From an uncultured bacterium (GTDB lineage: Bacteria > Cyanobacteriota > Vampirovibrionia > Gastranaerophilales > Gastranaerophilaceae), in contig CADCPD010000175.1 of the NCBI GenBank assembly GCA_902803265.1, forward strand, positions 1 through 12,739: a DNA stretch of 12,739 nucleotides. Reading direction: 5' to 3'. Numbering within the stretch: position 1 is the stretch's first letter; each line of letters starts with the position of its first letter. Below the pieces are notes generated by a model, which saw nothing but the letters and a program-made list of their open reading frames with translations, ran no database searches and was not told where the DNA came from. Positions 1 to 6,215 of this stretch are shown here, piece by piece. The position numbers and the translations under genes are program-made.

Positions 1-969
1 CTTGCTCAAAACGAACCCGATGAATATGTAAAAGAAACGTTTGATTTTGGACTTTTAGAAGATTTTGACCATTTGTACAGATACAGCCAATGGGCTTATA
101 TGGAACACGGAATTAGCCCTAATGCTATTGTTCAAAACAAAACTGATGTAATAATAGGCCGACCGACACAATATCACCACAATTGTAATAAAGTTAGATT
201 AAGAAAACCATACGATAAAAACACAGTGGAGCCTCAAACAAGAGTAAATATATGCACACTCATTTCTGCAGAGCAGCAAACTCATAATTATTATGCAGAA
301 CACGGAATGGAATACGGAAACCAATGTATAAGAGAAACTTATGCAGAAATTAAGGATGTCGAAGAAGAACACGTAACAATGTATGAATCTTTAGTTGACA
401 CAACAGAATCTCTATACGAAAAACTTTTAATTCACGAATTCACAGAAGTTTGCAATTATTATACCTGTTTGGAAGACGAAACAGATGCAAGATTAAAGAA
501 ACTTTGGGAATTATTCTTAGAATATGAATTAGGACATCTGCAAATTGCTGCTAAATTATTTGAAAAAAATGAAAACAGAGATGCAGAAGAAATTGTAGGA
601 ACAAAAATTGTTATTCCAAACAGATTTAAATCCCAAAAAGATTATGTTACAAAAGTCCTTGAAGTTGAAGTTTCAAAACGTTTAACAGGAGATATGGGTT
701 ACATGGATAAAAAAGAAATAACGGAAAACTGGGGAAGTTATCCTGTTCAAGAAGCCCTAAATGCTGATGGTTCTCCATCTGAAAGGGTTATTCAAATTAT
801 CGGTACTGCAAGAGGCAGAGATTTGGTAATTGCAGATAAAACTCTCAAAGACAAAGAGACTGACTTACTGAAAAATGGTCTTCAGGATAAGCCTCAGGCT
901 CCTGATACTGTGAGTGTAGAAGACTTAAAAGAAATGCATAAAAATAAAGAAATTGTGCATGAATGTTAA
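1..969 (+). CDS. Ferritin-like diiron domain protein, 5'-truncated
   Basis: The reading frame is open to the left edge, so about 322 residues are visible and the true start lies outside the window; the TTG at 73 is an internal Leu codon. A four-helix ferritin-like fold is indicated by the expected diiron ligand pattern, numbered from the first visible codon: a helix-1 Glu (about E91, ISAEQQTHNYY), an ExxH in helix 2 (EEEH, about E121/H124), a helix-3 Glu (HEFTEVCNYY, about E146 or E149), and an ExxH in helix 4 (ELGH, about E176/H179). The extreme left end (EDFDHLYRYS, residues 20-29) looks like the last helix of a second, earlier ferritin-like bundle. The ~100-residue tail after the bundle is charged and unassigned. 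The family binds iron or reduces peroxide, which would suit an anaerobe, but the substrate cannot be read from the sequence. It is closed by an intrinsic terminator just after the stop. Confidence 0.75.
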   Translation, partial: LAQNEPDEYVKETFDFGLLEDFDHLYRYSQWAYMEHGISPNAIVQNKTDVIIGRPTQYHHNCNKVRLRKPYDKNTVEPQTRVNICTLISAEQQTHNYYAEHGMEYGNQCIRETYAEIKDVEEEHVTMYESLVDTTESLYEKLLIHEFTEVCNYYTCLEDETDARLKKLWELFLEYELGHLQIAAKLFEKNENRDAEEIVGTKIVIPNRFKSQKDYVTKVLEVEVSKRLTGDMGYMDKKEITENWGSYPVQEALNADGSPSERVIQIIGTARGRDLVIADKTLKDKETDLLKNGLQDKPQAPDTVSVEDLKEMHKNKEIVHEC

Positions 970-980
970 TGATGACAAAA

Positions 981-1009
981 AGAGCTGAAATAAAATTCAG
1001 CTCTTTTTT
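981..1009 (+). terminator. Intrinsic terminator of the ferritin-like gene
   Basis: A 9-bp perfect stem (AGAGCTGAA at 981-989 with TTCAGCTCT at 996-1004) has a 6-nt loop and is followed directly by a T tract ending at 1009. It lies 11 bases after the stop codon. The A run before the stem could help it act weakly in the opposite direction. Confidence 0.9.
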
Positions 1010-1021
1010 CTAAAATTAACA

Positions 1022-1050
1022 TTGTAAATTCAAGAAATTTTAAGTAAAAT
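1022..1050 (+). promoter_or_regulatory. Candidate sigma70-type promoter of the TPR gene
   Basis: TTGTAA (1022-1027) and TAAAAT (1045-1050) are separated by 17 bases. Transcription would start near 1057, about 16 bases before the ATG, leaving an AAAGGA site (1061-1066) in the short leader. It lies right after the upstream terminator, where a new promoter is expected. Confidence 0.5.
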
Positions 1051-1057
1051 TTACTTA
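1041..1057. promoter_or_regulatory. Palindrome over the -10 box, possible operator
   Basis: TAAGTAAA at 1041-1048 and TTTACTTA at 1050-1057 form an 8-bp inverted repeat around a single central base. It covers the predicted -10 box and start point of the TPR gene, a position typical of a repressor site. AT-rich palindromes also arise by chance in such DNA, so this is tentative. Confidence 0.35.
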
Positions 1058-1072
1058 TAAAAAGGATAAACT

Positions 1073-1567
1073 ATGGCAGAACAAGATTATAAATTTTATT
1101 TAAACGAAGGAATTGATAAAACAAATCAGGGTAAATTTGAAGAAGCTCTGGAGGCTATTGAAAAAGCTCAAAAGCTAAATCCGCAAAATGCGCTTATATA
1201 CTTTTCAAAAGCAATAGCTTACCACAATTTAAATGAATTACGCGCAGCATATGAAAATTATGATAAAGCAATAAAACTTGATAACAAAATGGTTGACGCA
1301 TATTACAATAAAGCTCAAGCTATATTAGCTTTTGAAGATAAAACAGAATCAGAATATAAAGAAGCTCTTAAATTGCTTGAAAGAGCTACTGAATTAGATG
1401 AAAAATTTATAGATGCACATTATTATGCTGCTGTTGTAAAAAAACAACTTGGAGAATATGAAAGCGCAATAGAATCGCTTGACAAAGTCCTTGAAATAGA
1501 ACCAAAAGCTCCATATTCACGCGCATTAAAAAAGTTAATTCAACAAAAATATCTTGGGCAAAAATAA
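1073..1567 (+). CDS. Tetratricopeptide (TPR) repeat protein
   Basis: This 164-residue protein is almost entirely TPR. Four consecutive helix-turn-helix units of about 34 residues can be seen, at roughly residues 7-39, 40-73, 74-112 (slightly longer than the norm) and 113-146. Each has the usual small residues at the helix packing positions and ends in a pattern such as KAQKLNP, KAIKLDN, RATELDE or KVLEIEP. A basic cap helix (about 147-164) closes the solenoid. There is no signal peptide or membrane segment, so a cytoplasmic scaffold or adaptor is likely; the partner is unknown. The ATG at 1073 has an AAAGGA site six bases upstream. The next gene starts 89 bases later with no clear terminator between, so read-through into the peptidase gene is possible. 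Confidence 0.88.
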   Translation: MAEQDYKFYLNEGIDKTNQGKFEEALEAIEKAQKLNPQNALIYFSKAIAYHNLNELRAAYENYDKAIKLDNKMVDAYYNKAQAILAFEDKTESEYKEALKLLERATELDEKFIDAHYYAAVVKKQLGEYESAIESLDKVLEIEPKAPYSRALKKLIQQKYLGQK

Positions 1568-1656
1568 GAAACCGGTTACAAAATGTTAAAACCTATAAAC
1601 TTTTAGGCAAATAATATTTTTACGAGATTTAAATACTGCATAAGAAAGGGAAAAAT

Positions 1657-3357
1657 ATGAAAATAAATAACTTTATGCAAAATATGAAAATAACAAACAA
1701 TAAGACAGATAACAAAAATCCGTATCCAAAAACAAAACCTATGCCAATGGATAGTGTAAGTTTTTCAGGTGTTACAGCTCCTATAAAAACGAATGATGAA
1801 AAATTTGTTGAATTAAGAGAAGAAATATCAAAAGATATGGAACCTTTGATGTCAAAATCTGAAGAAGCCTGCTGGGATTTTTATACAGAAAGCAGCGAGG
1901 AAAATCTTGCAAAAATGAATGAAGCGCAGGATAAAGCAACAGAATTTTATGATAATCCCAAAATTTATGCAAAACTAAAGGAAATTAAAGAAAATGGTGG
2001 TGTTGAAGATAAAAAACTTCAAAAACAACTTCGCAATTTAACTTCTGCATTTGGAGACGGCATTGAATTTAAAGAAGAAATGAAAGCAATGAATGAGAAA
2101 GAAAACGTGATTTCTCAAAAATTAAATTCATATCAAATGACAATTGATGACAAACCTGTTTCAAAAGCTGAAATAAGTAAGATTATGGAAACAGAAAAAA
2201 ATCCGGAAATCCGTAAGAAAGCTGCGGATGCAAAAATTAAGTCAGGAGATTTAATAGCTGATGATTTAGTAGAACTGGTAAAAATGAGAAATGATTTTGC
2301 AAAGAAAAAAGGCTATGACAATTATTTTGATATGAAATTAAAAGAAGATTATGACATAGAACCTGAAGAATTAAATAAATTACTTGATGATGTTGCAAAA
2401 AACACAAAATCATCTAATGAAAAAGTAATGGCAAATATCAAAAAAGACTTATCAGAAGCTTTTGGTGTAAAACCTGAAGAATTAAGAAATTATCACTACG
2501 GATTTTTAGCAGGCGAAGACCCTGAAAAACTTGTAAACGACCAAATAAAGACTAAAGAAGAAGTAGTTGATATTTCTAAAAAAGCATATGCGGGAATGGG
2601 CTATGATATCGACAATTTACCTATCAAATTAGATTTATTCCCACGTGAAAACAAAAATACACACGGTTTTTCATTCCCGATAAAACCAGGTCACGATGCA
2701 AGAATTTTGGCAAATTTAACTAATAATGTTTCAAGCGTTGATACTTTGATGCACGAACTCGGACACTCTGTATTTACCGTAAAAACAGATGATACATTGC
2801 CATATATGGAACAAGATACAACAAGTACAATGACAGAAGCCGTTGCTATGATGATGGGCGATATGATTAGAACGGAAGGTCTTGTTAAAGATAAATTATC
2901 ACCTGAAGTAAATGAAAAATTTGCAAAATCATTGGGTAAAGAAGAATCGACTTTTGTCGGTTCAAGTATGGCTATAATAGATTTTGAACGAAACATGTAT
3001 AAAAATCCTGATCAGGACTTAAAACAACTATGGAAAGATATGGGTGTAAAATACAAAGGAAGAAATGAAAATGATGAAGCTACAAATGAATGGGCAACAA
3101 TACCGCACTTCTTATCTCACCCTGCATATTACCAAAACTATTTCAGAGCATCACTAATTAAGGCACAATTATATGACGGTTTAACTGATAAATTAGGTAA
3201 ATTAACAGAAAATAAAGAAACAGCGAAATATTTAGACGATAATTTATTTAAATATGGCGGATCTAAAACTGATGATGAAATTTTAACATCAATCACAGGA
3301 AAACCACTTAATGCTGAAGCTTTCTGCAACAGAATAAATAAATTAGTTCAAGAATAA
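1657..3357 (+). CDS. M2/M3-like zinc metallopeptidase (gluzincin) with N-terminal tag region
   Basis: The zinc site is clear: HELGH at residues 366-370 (ligands H366 and H370, catalytic E367) and a third ligand E394 in TEAVAMMM, 24 residues after H370, the spacing of M2 (ACE-type) and M3 (oligopeptidase) enzymes. The block IPHFLSHPAYYQNY (482-495) matches the C-terminal substrate-binding His/Tyr region of bacterial M2/M3-like enzymes, and KMRNDFAKKKGYDNYFDM near 210-227 is also typical. At 566 residues it has family length. It should cut short peptides. Residues 1-40 are Asn/Lys-rich, not conserved in the family, lack a hydrophobic signal peptide, and end in SVSFSG (33-38), like the N-terminus of the protein at 7993. 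The start is supported by AAAGGG (1645-1650), six bases upstream. M2 and M3 cannot be separated by eye. Confidence 0.85.
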   Translation: MKINNFMQNMKITNNKTDNKNPYPKTKPMPMDSVSFSGVTAPIKTNDEKFVELREEISKDMEPLMSKSEEACWDFYTESSEENLAKMNEAQDKATEFYDNPKIYAKLKEIKENGGVEDKKLQKQLRNLTSAFGDGIEFKEEMKAMNEKENVISQKLNSYQMTIDDKPVSKAEISKIMETEKNPEIRKKAADAKIKSGDLIADDLVELVKMRNDFAKKKGYDNYFDMKLKEDYDIEPEELNKLLDDVAKNTKSSNEKVMANIKKDLSEAFGVKPEELRNYHYGFLAGEDPEKLVNDQIKTKEEVVDISKKAYAGMGYDIDNLPIKLDLFPRENKNTHGFSFPIKPGHDARILANLTNNVSSVDTLMHELGHSVFTVKTDDTLPYMEQDTTSTMTEAVAMMMGDMIRTEGLVKDKLSPEVNEKFAKSLGKEESTFVGSSMAIIDFERNMYKNPDQDLKQLWKDMGVKYKGRNENDEATNEWATIPHFLSHPAYYQNYFRASLIKAQLYDGLTDKLGKLTENKETAKYLDDNLFKYGGSKTDDEILTSITGKPLNAEAFCNRINKLVQE

Positions 3358-3362
3358 TTAAC

Positions 3363-3392
3363 AAAGGGTTGGAAAATAAAATCCAACCCTTT
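3363..3392 (+). terminator. Hairpin after the peptidase gene, overlapping the next promoter
   Basis: An 11-bp perfect stem (3363-3373 with 3382-3392; core GGGTTGG/CCAACCC) has an 8-nt loop and starts five bases after the stop. The stem ends in TTT but the tract is broken at once by ATAAT, so termination may be leaky. The -35 box of the following gene lies in the left arm and loop. Confidence 0.7.
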
Positions 3393-3397
3393 ATAAT
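3369..3397 (+). promoter_or_regulatory. Promoter of the metallophosphoesterase gene, predicted leaderless
   Basis: TTGGAA (3369-3374), a 17-base spacer and a perfect TATAAT (3392-3397). The predicted start point falls on or next to the ATG at 3404, six bases after the -10 box, and no Shine-Dalgarno site precedes that ATG. An in-frame TAA at 3377-3379 with no start codon after it rules out a longer protein. A leaderless mRNA is therefore likely. Confidence 0.65.
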
Positions 3398-3403
3398 AGC
3401 TTT

Positions 3404-4189
3404 ATGATTAATTTGGTATTGATTATTTGCTTAGTATTGGTTATTTGGTTATTTGTAGAACCAAATCTTATTACAGTTAAAAGAATAAAACTCAAGGATA
3501 AGGATTTACAAGGTTTACGAATAATTTTTGCGAGTGATTTTCATATAAAATATTATGAAAAAAAGCGCCTTGAAAAAATTGTAAATATGATAAACGCAGA
3601 AAATCCTGATTTAATTTTATCAACAGGAGATTTTTTTTCAGGCTATAAAAACAAATCGACTTTACCACTTGAAAAAATAACAGAGAAATTTAAGAATTTA
3701 AACTCAACTTACGGATTTTATACGAGCTTAGGGAACCACGACTATTATAGAGGGAATGATAACGTAAAAGCAGAATTGGAATCTGTTGGAATAAAAGTTC
3801 TTTCAAATGACAATACAAAAGTTCAAATAAATGATAAAACGCTTTATATAGCGGGAGTTGAAGATTTAAAAACGGGACATCCTGATGTAGAAAAAGCTTT
3901 AGAAAATACGGAAGGAACAATAATACTTTTAACGCACGCACCAGATGTCTTTAAAAACGTTCCACAAAATGTAAATCTGACTCTTGCAGGGCATTTACAC
4001 GGAGGACAAGTAAGATTTCCTTTTGTAGGTGCCGTTTATTGTCCATCAGAATTCGGAACAAAATATGCTATGGGCATTTTTGAAGAAAACAATAAAAAGA
4101 TGGTTGTAACATCAGGAATAGGAACAAGTAAGCTTCCGATAAGATTTTTATGCATGCCCGAAATTGTAGTTATTGAATTTGACGAATAA
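3404..4189 (+). CDS. Membrane-anchored metallophosphoesterase, YkuE/YaeI type
   Basis: All five calcineurin-like phosphoesterase motifs are present in order: DFH (D45, H47), GD (D76), GNHD (N111, H112, D113), a lone metal His in LLTHAPD (H178) and GHLHGGQ (H197, H199). They bind two metal ions for phosphoester hydrolysis. Residues 2-18 form one hydrophobic N-terminal segment, probably an uncleaved anchor. The order, the GHxHGGQ ending and the 261-residue length fit the YkuE/YaeI branch, whose members act on lipid-linked or cell-envelope phosphoesters; the exact substrate is not readable here. The start is fixed by an upstream in-frame stop. Starting later would remove the membrane segment. 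It has its own promoter and probably ends at the terminator at 4330-4362. Confidence 0.88.
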   Translation: MINLVLIICLVLVIWLFVEPNLITVKRIKLKDKDLQGLRIIFASDFHIKYYEKKRLEKIVNMINAENPDLILSTGDFFSGYKNKSTLPLEKITEKFKNLNSTYGFYTSLGNHDYYRGNDNVKAELESVGIKVLSNDNTKVQINDKTLYIAGVEDLKTGHPDVEKALENTEGTIILLTHAPDVFKNVPQNVNLTLAGHLHGGQVRFPFVGAVYCPSEFGTKYAMGIFEENNKKMVVTSGIGTSKLPIRFLCMPEIVVIEFDE

Positions 4190-4211
4190 ATGTCATGTAA
4201 AACACACAAAA

Positions 4212-4243
4212 ATTAAAATAAAAAATTAGCACCTAAGCTAATT
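4212..4243 (-). terminator. Intrinsic terminator for the minus-strand lrp-aminotransferase unit
   Basis: Read on the minus strand, AATTAGC (4243-4237), a six-base loop and GCTAATT (4230-4224) form a 7-bp stem followed by a T-rich tail (TTTTATTTT). It lies 138 bases beyond the aminotransferase stop. On the plus strand the same hairpin lacks a T tract, so it points left only. Confidence 0.6.
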
Positions 4244-4277
4244 ATAATAAGGTGTTTCAAATATTAGACTTTAACTA

Positions 4278-4307
4278 TTGACAAATAAAAAAGTCATGTG
4301 CTAGCAT
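4278..4307 (+). promoter_or_regulatory. Strong extended -10 promoter-like site in a gap between convergent genes
   Basis: A perfect TTGACA (4278-4283) is followed after 18 bases by TAGCAT (4302-4307), preceded by TGC, which gives an extended -10 element. An inverted repeat TGTGC (4297-4301)/GCACA (4312-4316) brackets the -10 box and could be an operator. No reading frame of useful length follows before the terminator at 4330-4362. Confidence 0.45.
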
Positions 4308-4313
4308 GCATGC

Positions 4314-4362
4314 ACAATATGATTTAACTATAGCAAGCCGAAATATACTTGCTATTTTTTTT
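4314..4362 (+). ncRNA. Candidate short RNA of about 50 nt
   Basis: It is predicted only from the promoter-like site just upstream and the strong terminator at 4330-4362. The transcript would have a short single-stranded 5' end of about 16 nt and one terminator hairpin. It would be antisense to the 3' untranslated region of the minus-strand aminotransferase unit. I recognise no known RNA family. The terminator may simply serve the phosphoesterase gene. Confidence 0.25.
4330..4362 (+). terminator. Intrinsic terminator, plus strand
   Basis: A perfect 8-bp stem (ATAGCAAG at 4330-4337 with CTTGCTAT at 4348-4355) has a 10-nt loop and a run of eight T ending at 4362. It would end transcripts from the phosphoesterase gene, 140 bases upstream, or from the promoter at 4278. 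The opposite strand has no T tract after the stem. Confidence 0.85.
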
Positions 4363-4381
4363 ACACAAAATACGACAAATT

Positions 4382-5551
4382 TTACTTGCTTCTTAATTTA
4401 TTTACAAATCGAGCCAAACGTTCCATTGCAACTTTAAGAGTATCTAAAGAATAAGCATAGGAAATTCTTAAAAAGCCTTCTCCACTTCTTCCGAATGCTG
4501 TTCCCGGAACAGCTGCGACATGTTCTTCTTCAAGAAATTTTGTAGCAAATTCTTCACTTGTCATACCAAATTCTTTTATGCAAGGAAAAACATAAAATGC
4601 TCCAAACGGTTCAAAACATTCCAAGCCCATTTCATTAAAAGCATTCAATAAAAATCTTCTTCTTTGGTTATAAGACATTTTCATTGTCTTAACATCTTCA
4701 TCACCATTTTTTAAAGCATCAACGGCAGCATATTGGCTTATTGTAGGCGCACACATTATGCAATATTGATGAATTTTTGTCATTTGAGCTAAAAGTTCTT
4801 TCGGTCCGCAAGCATATCCCAATCTCCAGCCAGTCATAGCATAAGCCTTTGAAAAGCCATTAATAAGGAGTGTTCTATCTCTCATTCCGTCCAAACTTGC
4901 AATTGAAACATGAGGAGTATCAGAATACGTTAATTCGGAATAAATTTCATCCGACATAACAAAAATATCTTTTTCTTTTATAACTTTTGCAATTTTTTCC
5001 AAATCAGACTTTTCCATTATAGCTCCGGTCGGATTATTCGGATAAGGCAAAATAAGAACTTTTGTTTTATCTGTTATAGCATTTTCAAGTTCCTCTGCCG
5101 TTAGTCTAAATTCATTTTCTGATTTCAAATCAATAATGACAGGATTTGCACCGGCAAGCCTTGCACACGGTTCGTAAGACACGTAAGAAGGTTGAGGAAT
5201 AATAACTTCATCACCTTCATTTATCATTGCTCTTAAACCAATATCAATCGCCTCTGAACCACCTACAGTAACAAGAATTTCTCCATCAGGACAATAAATT
5301 AATCCCTGCTTTCTTTTCATATAATTTGAAATTTCAATTCTCAAATCTTTTAAACCCGAATTTGAAGTATAAAAAGTCTTACCTTGTTCAAAAGCGTAAA
5401 TCCCTTCATCTCTTATATGCCAAGGTGTATCAAAATCAGGTTCTCCAACACCTAATGATATAGCATCTTTCATTTCTGATACTATATCAAAAAATTTTCT
5501 TATACCTGACGGTTTTATATCTTGTATTGTTTTAGAAATCGGAATGCTCAT
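4382..5551 (-). CDS. PLP-dependent aminotransferase, class I/II (AspC/PatA/AlaT-like)
   Basis: A full-length fold-type I aminotransferase of 389 residues. The Schiff-base lysine is K235 in NGFSKAYAMTGWRLGY. Other PLP contacts are N173 in PNNPTG, D201/Y204 in SDEIY and R243. R362 in FLRISYA is the usual substrate carboxylate-binding arginine. The substituted N-terminal LGVGEPDFDTP block is typical of subgroup I-gamma. It transfers an amino group between an amino acid and a 2-oxo acid; substrate choice cannot be told from the motifs. The gene starts inside the stop codon of the Lrp/AsnC gene (TAATG), so it is translationally coupled. The pair matches the arrangement of B. subtilis yugG-yugH (alaR-alaT), which makes alanine/pyruvate the first guess. 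Aspartate or aromatic substrates are alternatives. Confidence 0.92.
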   Translation of the reverse strand: MSIPISKTIQDIKPSGIRKFFDIVSEMKDAISLGVGEPDFDTPWHIRDEGIYAFEQGKTFYTSNSGLKDLRIEISNYMKRKQGLIYCPDGEILVTVGGSEAIDIGLRAMINEGDEVIIPQPSYVSYEPCARLAGANPVIIDLKSENEFRLTAEELENAITDKTKVLILPYPNNPTGAIMEKSDLEKIAKVIKEKDIFVMSDEIYSELTYSDTPHVSIASLDGMRDRTLLINGFSKAYAMTGWRLGYACGPKELLAQMTKIHQYCIMCAPTISQYAAVDALKNGDEDVKTMKMSYNQRRRFLLNAFNEMGLECFEPFGAFYVFPCIKEFGMTSEEFATKFLEEEHVAAVPGTAFGRSGEGFLRISYAYSLDTLKVAMERLARFVNKLRSK

Positions 5552-6033
5552 TATATCATTATTTCTCTTTCATCTTCTTTATGTTTTTTTTCTAAAATTG
5601 TTCCGTGGTCTTTATATTTTTTAAGAATAAAGTGAGTTGCAGTACTCAAAACACTCTCAAGTGTAGACAATTTATCAGAAACAAAAGCAGAAATTTCTTT
5701 CAAAGATTTTTGTTCTAATGTTACTAACAAATCATATGCACCTGAGATTAAGTATACAGATTTTACCTCAGGGTAGTTATAAATTCTTTCTGCAATGTGA
5801 TCAAATCCTTGACCTCTTTGAGGTGTAACTCTAACTTCAATAAGTGCATTAATTTTTTCAACAGAAGTTTTATCCCAATCTATTAAAGTATGATATCCGC
5901 AAATAATACCTTCTTTTTCTAAATTTTGTAATTCATTTAAAACATCTTCTTGAGAAACACCAAGAATAACAGCCAATTCTTTTAAATCAATTCTGCTATT
6001 TTTTTCTATAATAAGTAATAATTCTTCTCGCAT
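5551..6033 (-). CDS. Lrp/AsnC-family transcriptional regulator (AlaR-like)
   Basis: It has a winged helix-turn-helix at about residues 1-55 (ELAVILGVSQEDVLNELQNLEKEG) and an AsnC/RAM ligand-binding domain at about 62-145, including VKSVYLISGAYDLLV, the region where effector amino acids bind in the family. At 160 residues it has normal length, with a charged C-terminal tail. I place the start at the ATG at 6033 because AAAGGAG (6046-6040) sits exactly six bases before it. A TTG two codons upstream directly abuts that site and is unlikely. Its stop overlaps the aminotransferase ATG by one base, so the regulator and enzyme are made together, and it probably controls this operon in response to the amino acid product. 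TPQRGQGFDHIAERI is characteristic of the regulators paired with aminotransferases. Confidence 0.9.
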   Translation of the reverse strand: MREELLLIIEKNSRIDLKELAVILGVSQEDVLNELQNLEKEGIICGYHTLIDWDKTSVEKINALIEVRVTPQRGQGFDHIAERIYNYPEVKSVYLISGAYDLLVTLEQKSLKEISAFVSDKLSTLESVLSTATHFILKKYKDHGTILEKKHKEDEREIMI

Positions 6034-6039
6034 CCCCAA

Positions 6040-6046
6040 CTCCTTT
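6040..6046 (-). promoter_or_regulatory. Ribosome binding site deciding the lrp start
   Basis: AAAGGAG on the minus strand, with six bases to the ATG at 6033. It touches the competing TTG at 6039, which leaves no room for initiation there. Confidence 0.8.
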
Positions 6047-6056
6047 GTTGTAACAA
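6045..6056. promoter_or_regulatory. Inverted repeat at the lrp transcript start, possible autoregulatory site
   Basis: TTGTT and AACAA are separated by GT and lie between the predicted -10 box (6061-6066, minus) and the ribosome binding site. Lrp/AsnC proteins often bind short AT-rich dyads at their own promoter. One copy only is seen, so support is weak. Confidence 0.25.
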
Positions 6057-6060
6057 GTTT

Positions 6061-6066
6061 ATTATA
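6061..6066 (-). promoter_or_regulatory. -10 box of the lrp-aminotransferase operon
   Basis: A perfect TATAAT is read on the minus strand, giving a leader of about 21 bases that includes the Shine-Dalgarno site. I see no good -35 box at 16-18 bases; that position is a run of T, which is compatible with an activator-dependent or A/T-tract-assisted promoter. Confidence 0.5.
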
Positions 6067-6127
6067 TTACATGGCAAAAAAAAAATCACTATATTAAGAG
6101 ATTTTAAACCTAAATGACTATGCAAAT

Positions 6128-6153
6128 AAAATCTTGCAAAATAGATTTTTTTT
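6128..6153 (+). terminator. Terminator-like hairpin upstream of the uridine phosphorylase gene
   Basis: AAAATCT (6128-6134) and AGATTTT (6143-6149) form a 7-bp stem with an 8-nt loop, followed by four more T. No gene on the plus strand ends here, so if functional it would be a leader attenuator or a block to upstream read-through. The stem has a single G-C pair and may be chance. Confidence 0.3.
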
Positions 6154-6215
6154 GATATTATTTGTATACAAAGTTTTCTGTAGATACTAATTATAACAAG
6201 AAAGGTGTTTAATTT

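Noticed and set aside
73..75. TTG as the start of the ferritin-like gene
   Set aside because: The frame is open without a stop to base 1 and the upstream codons read as plausible protein (DFGLLEDFDH), so the TTG is an internal Leu.
1568..1656. Terminator between the TPR and peptidase genes
   Set aside because: Only a 4-bp CCTA/TAGG pairing and an 8-bp palindrome (AACCGGTT) are present, with no T tract after a stable stem.
4190..4381. Riboswitch or tRNA in the gap after the phosphoesterase gene
   Set aside because: No acceptor stem, T-loop consensus or known riboswitch core is visible, and the gap lies between two gene 3' ends, where a leader element would have nothing to control.
6037..6039. 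TTG start of the Lrp/AsnC gene
   Set aside because: It touches the AAAGGAG site with no spacer, whereas the ATG at 6033 has an ideal six-base spacer.
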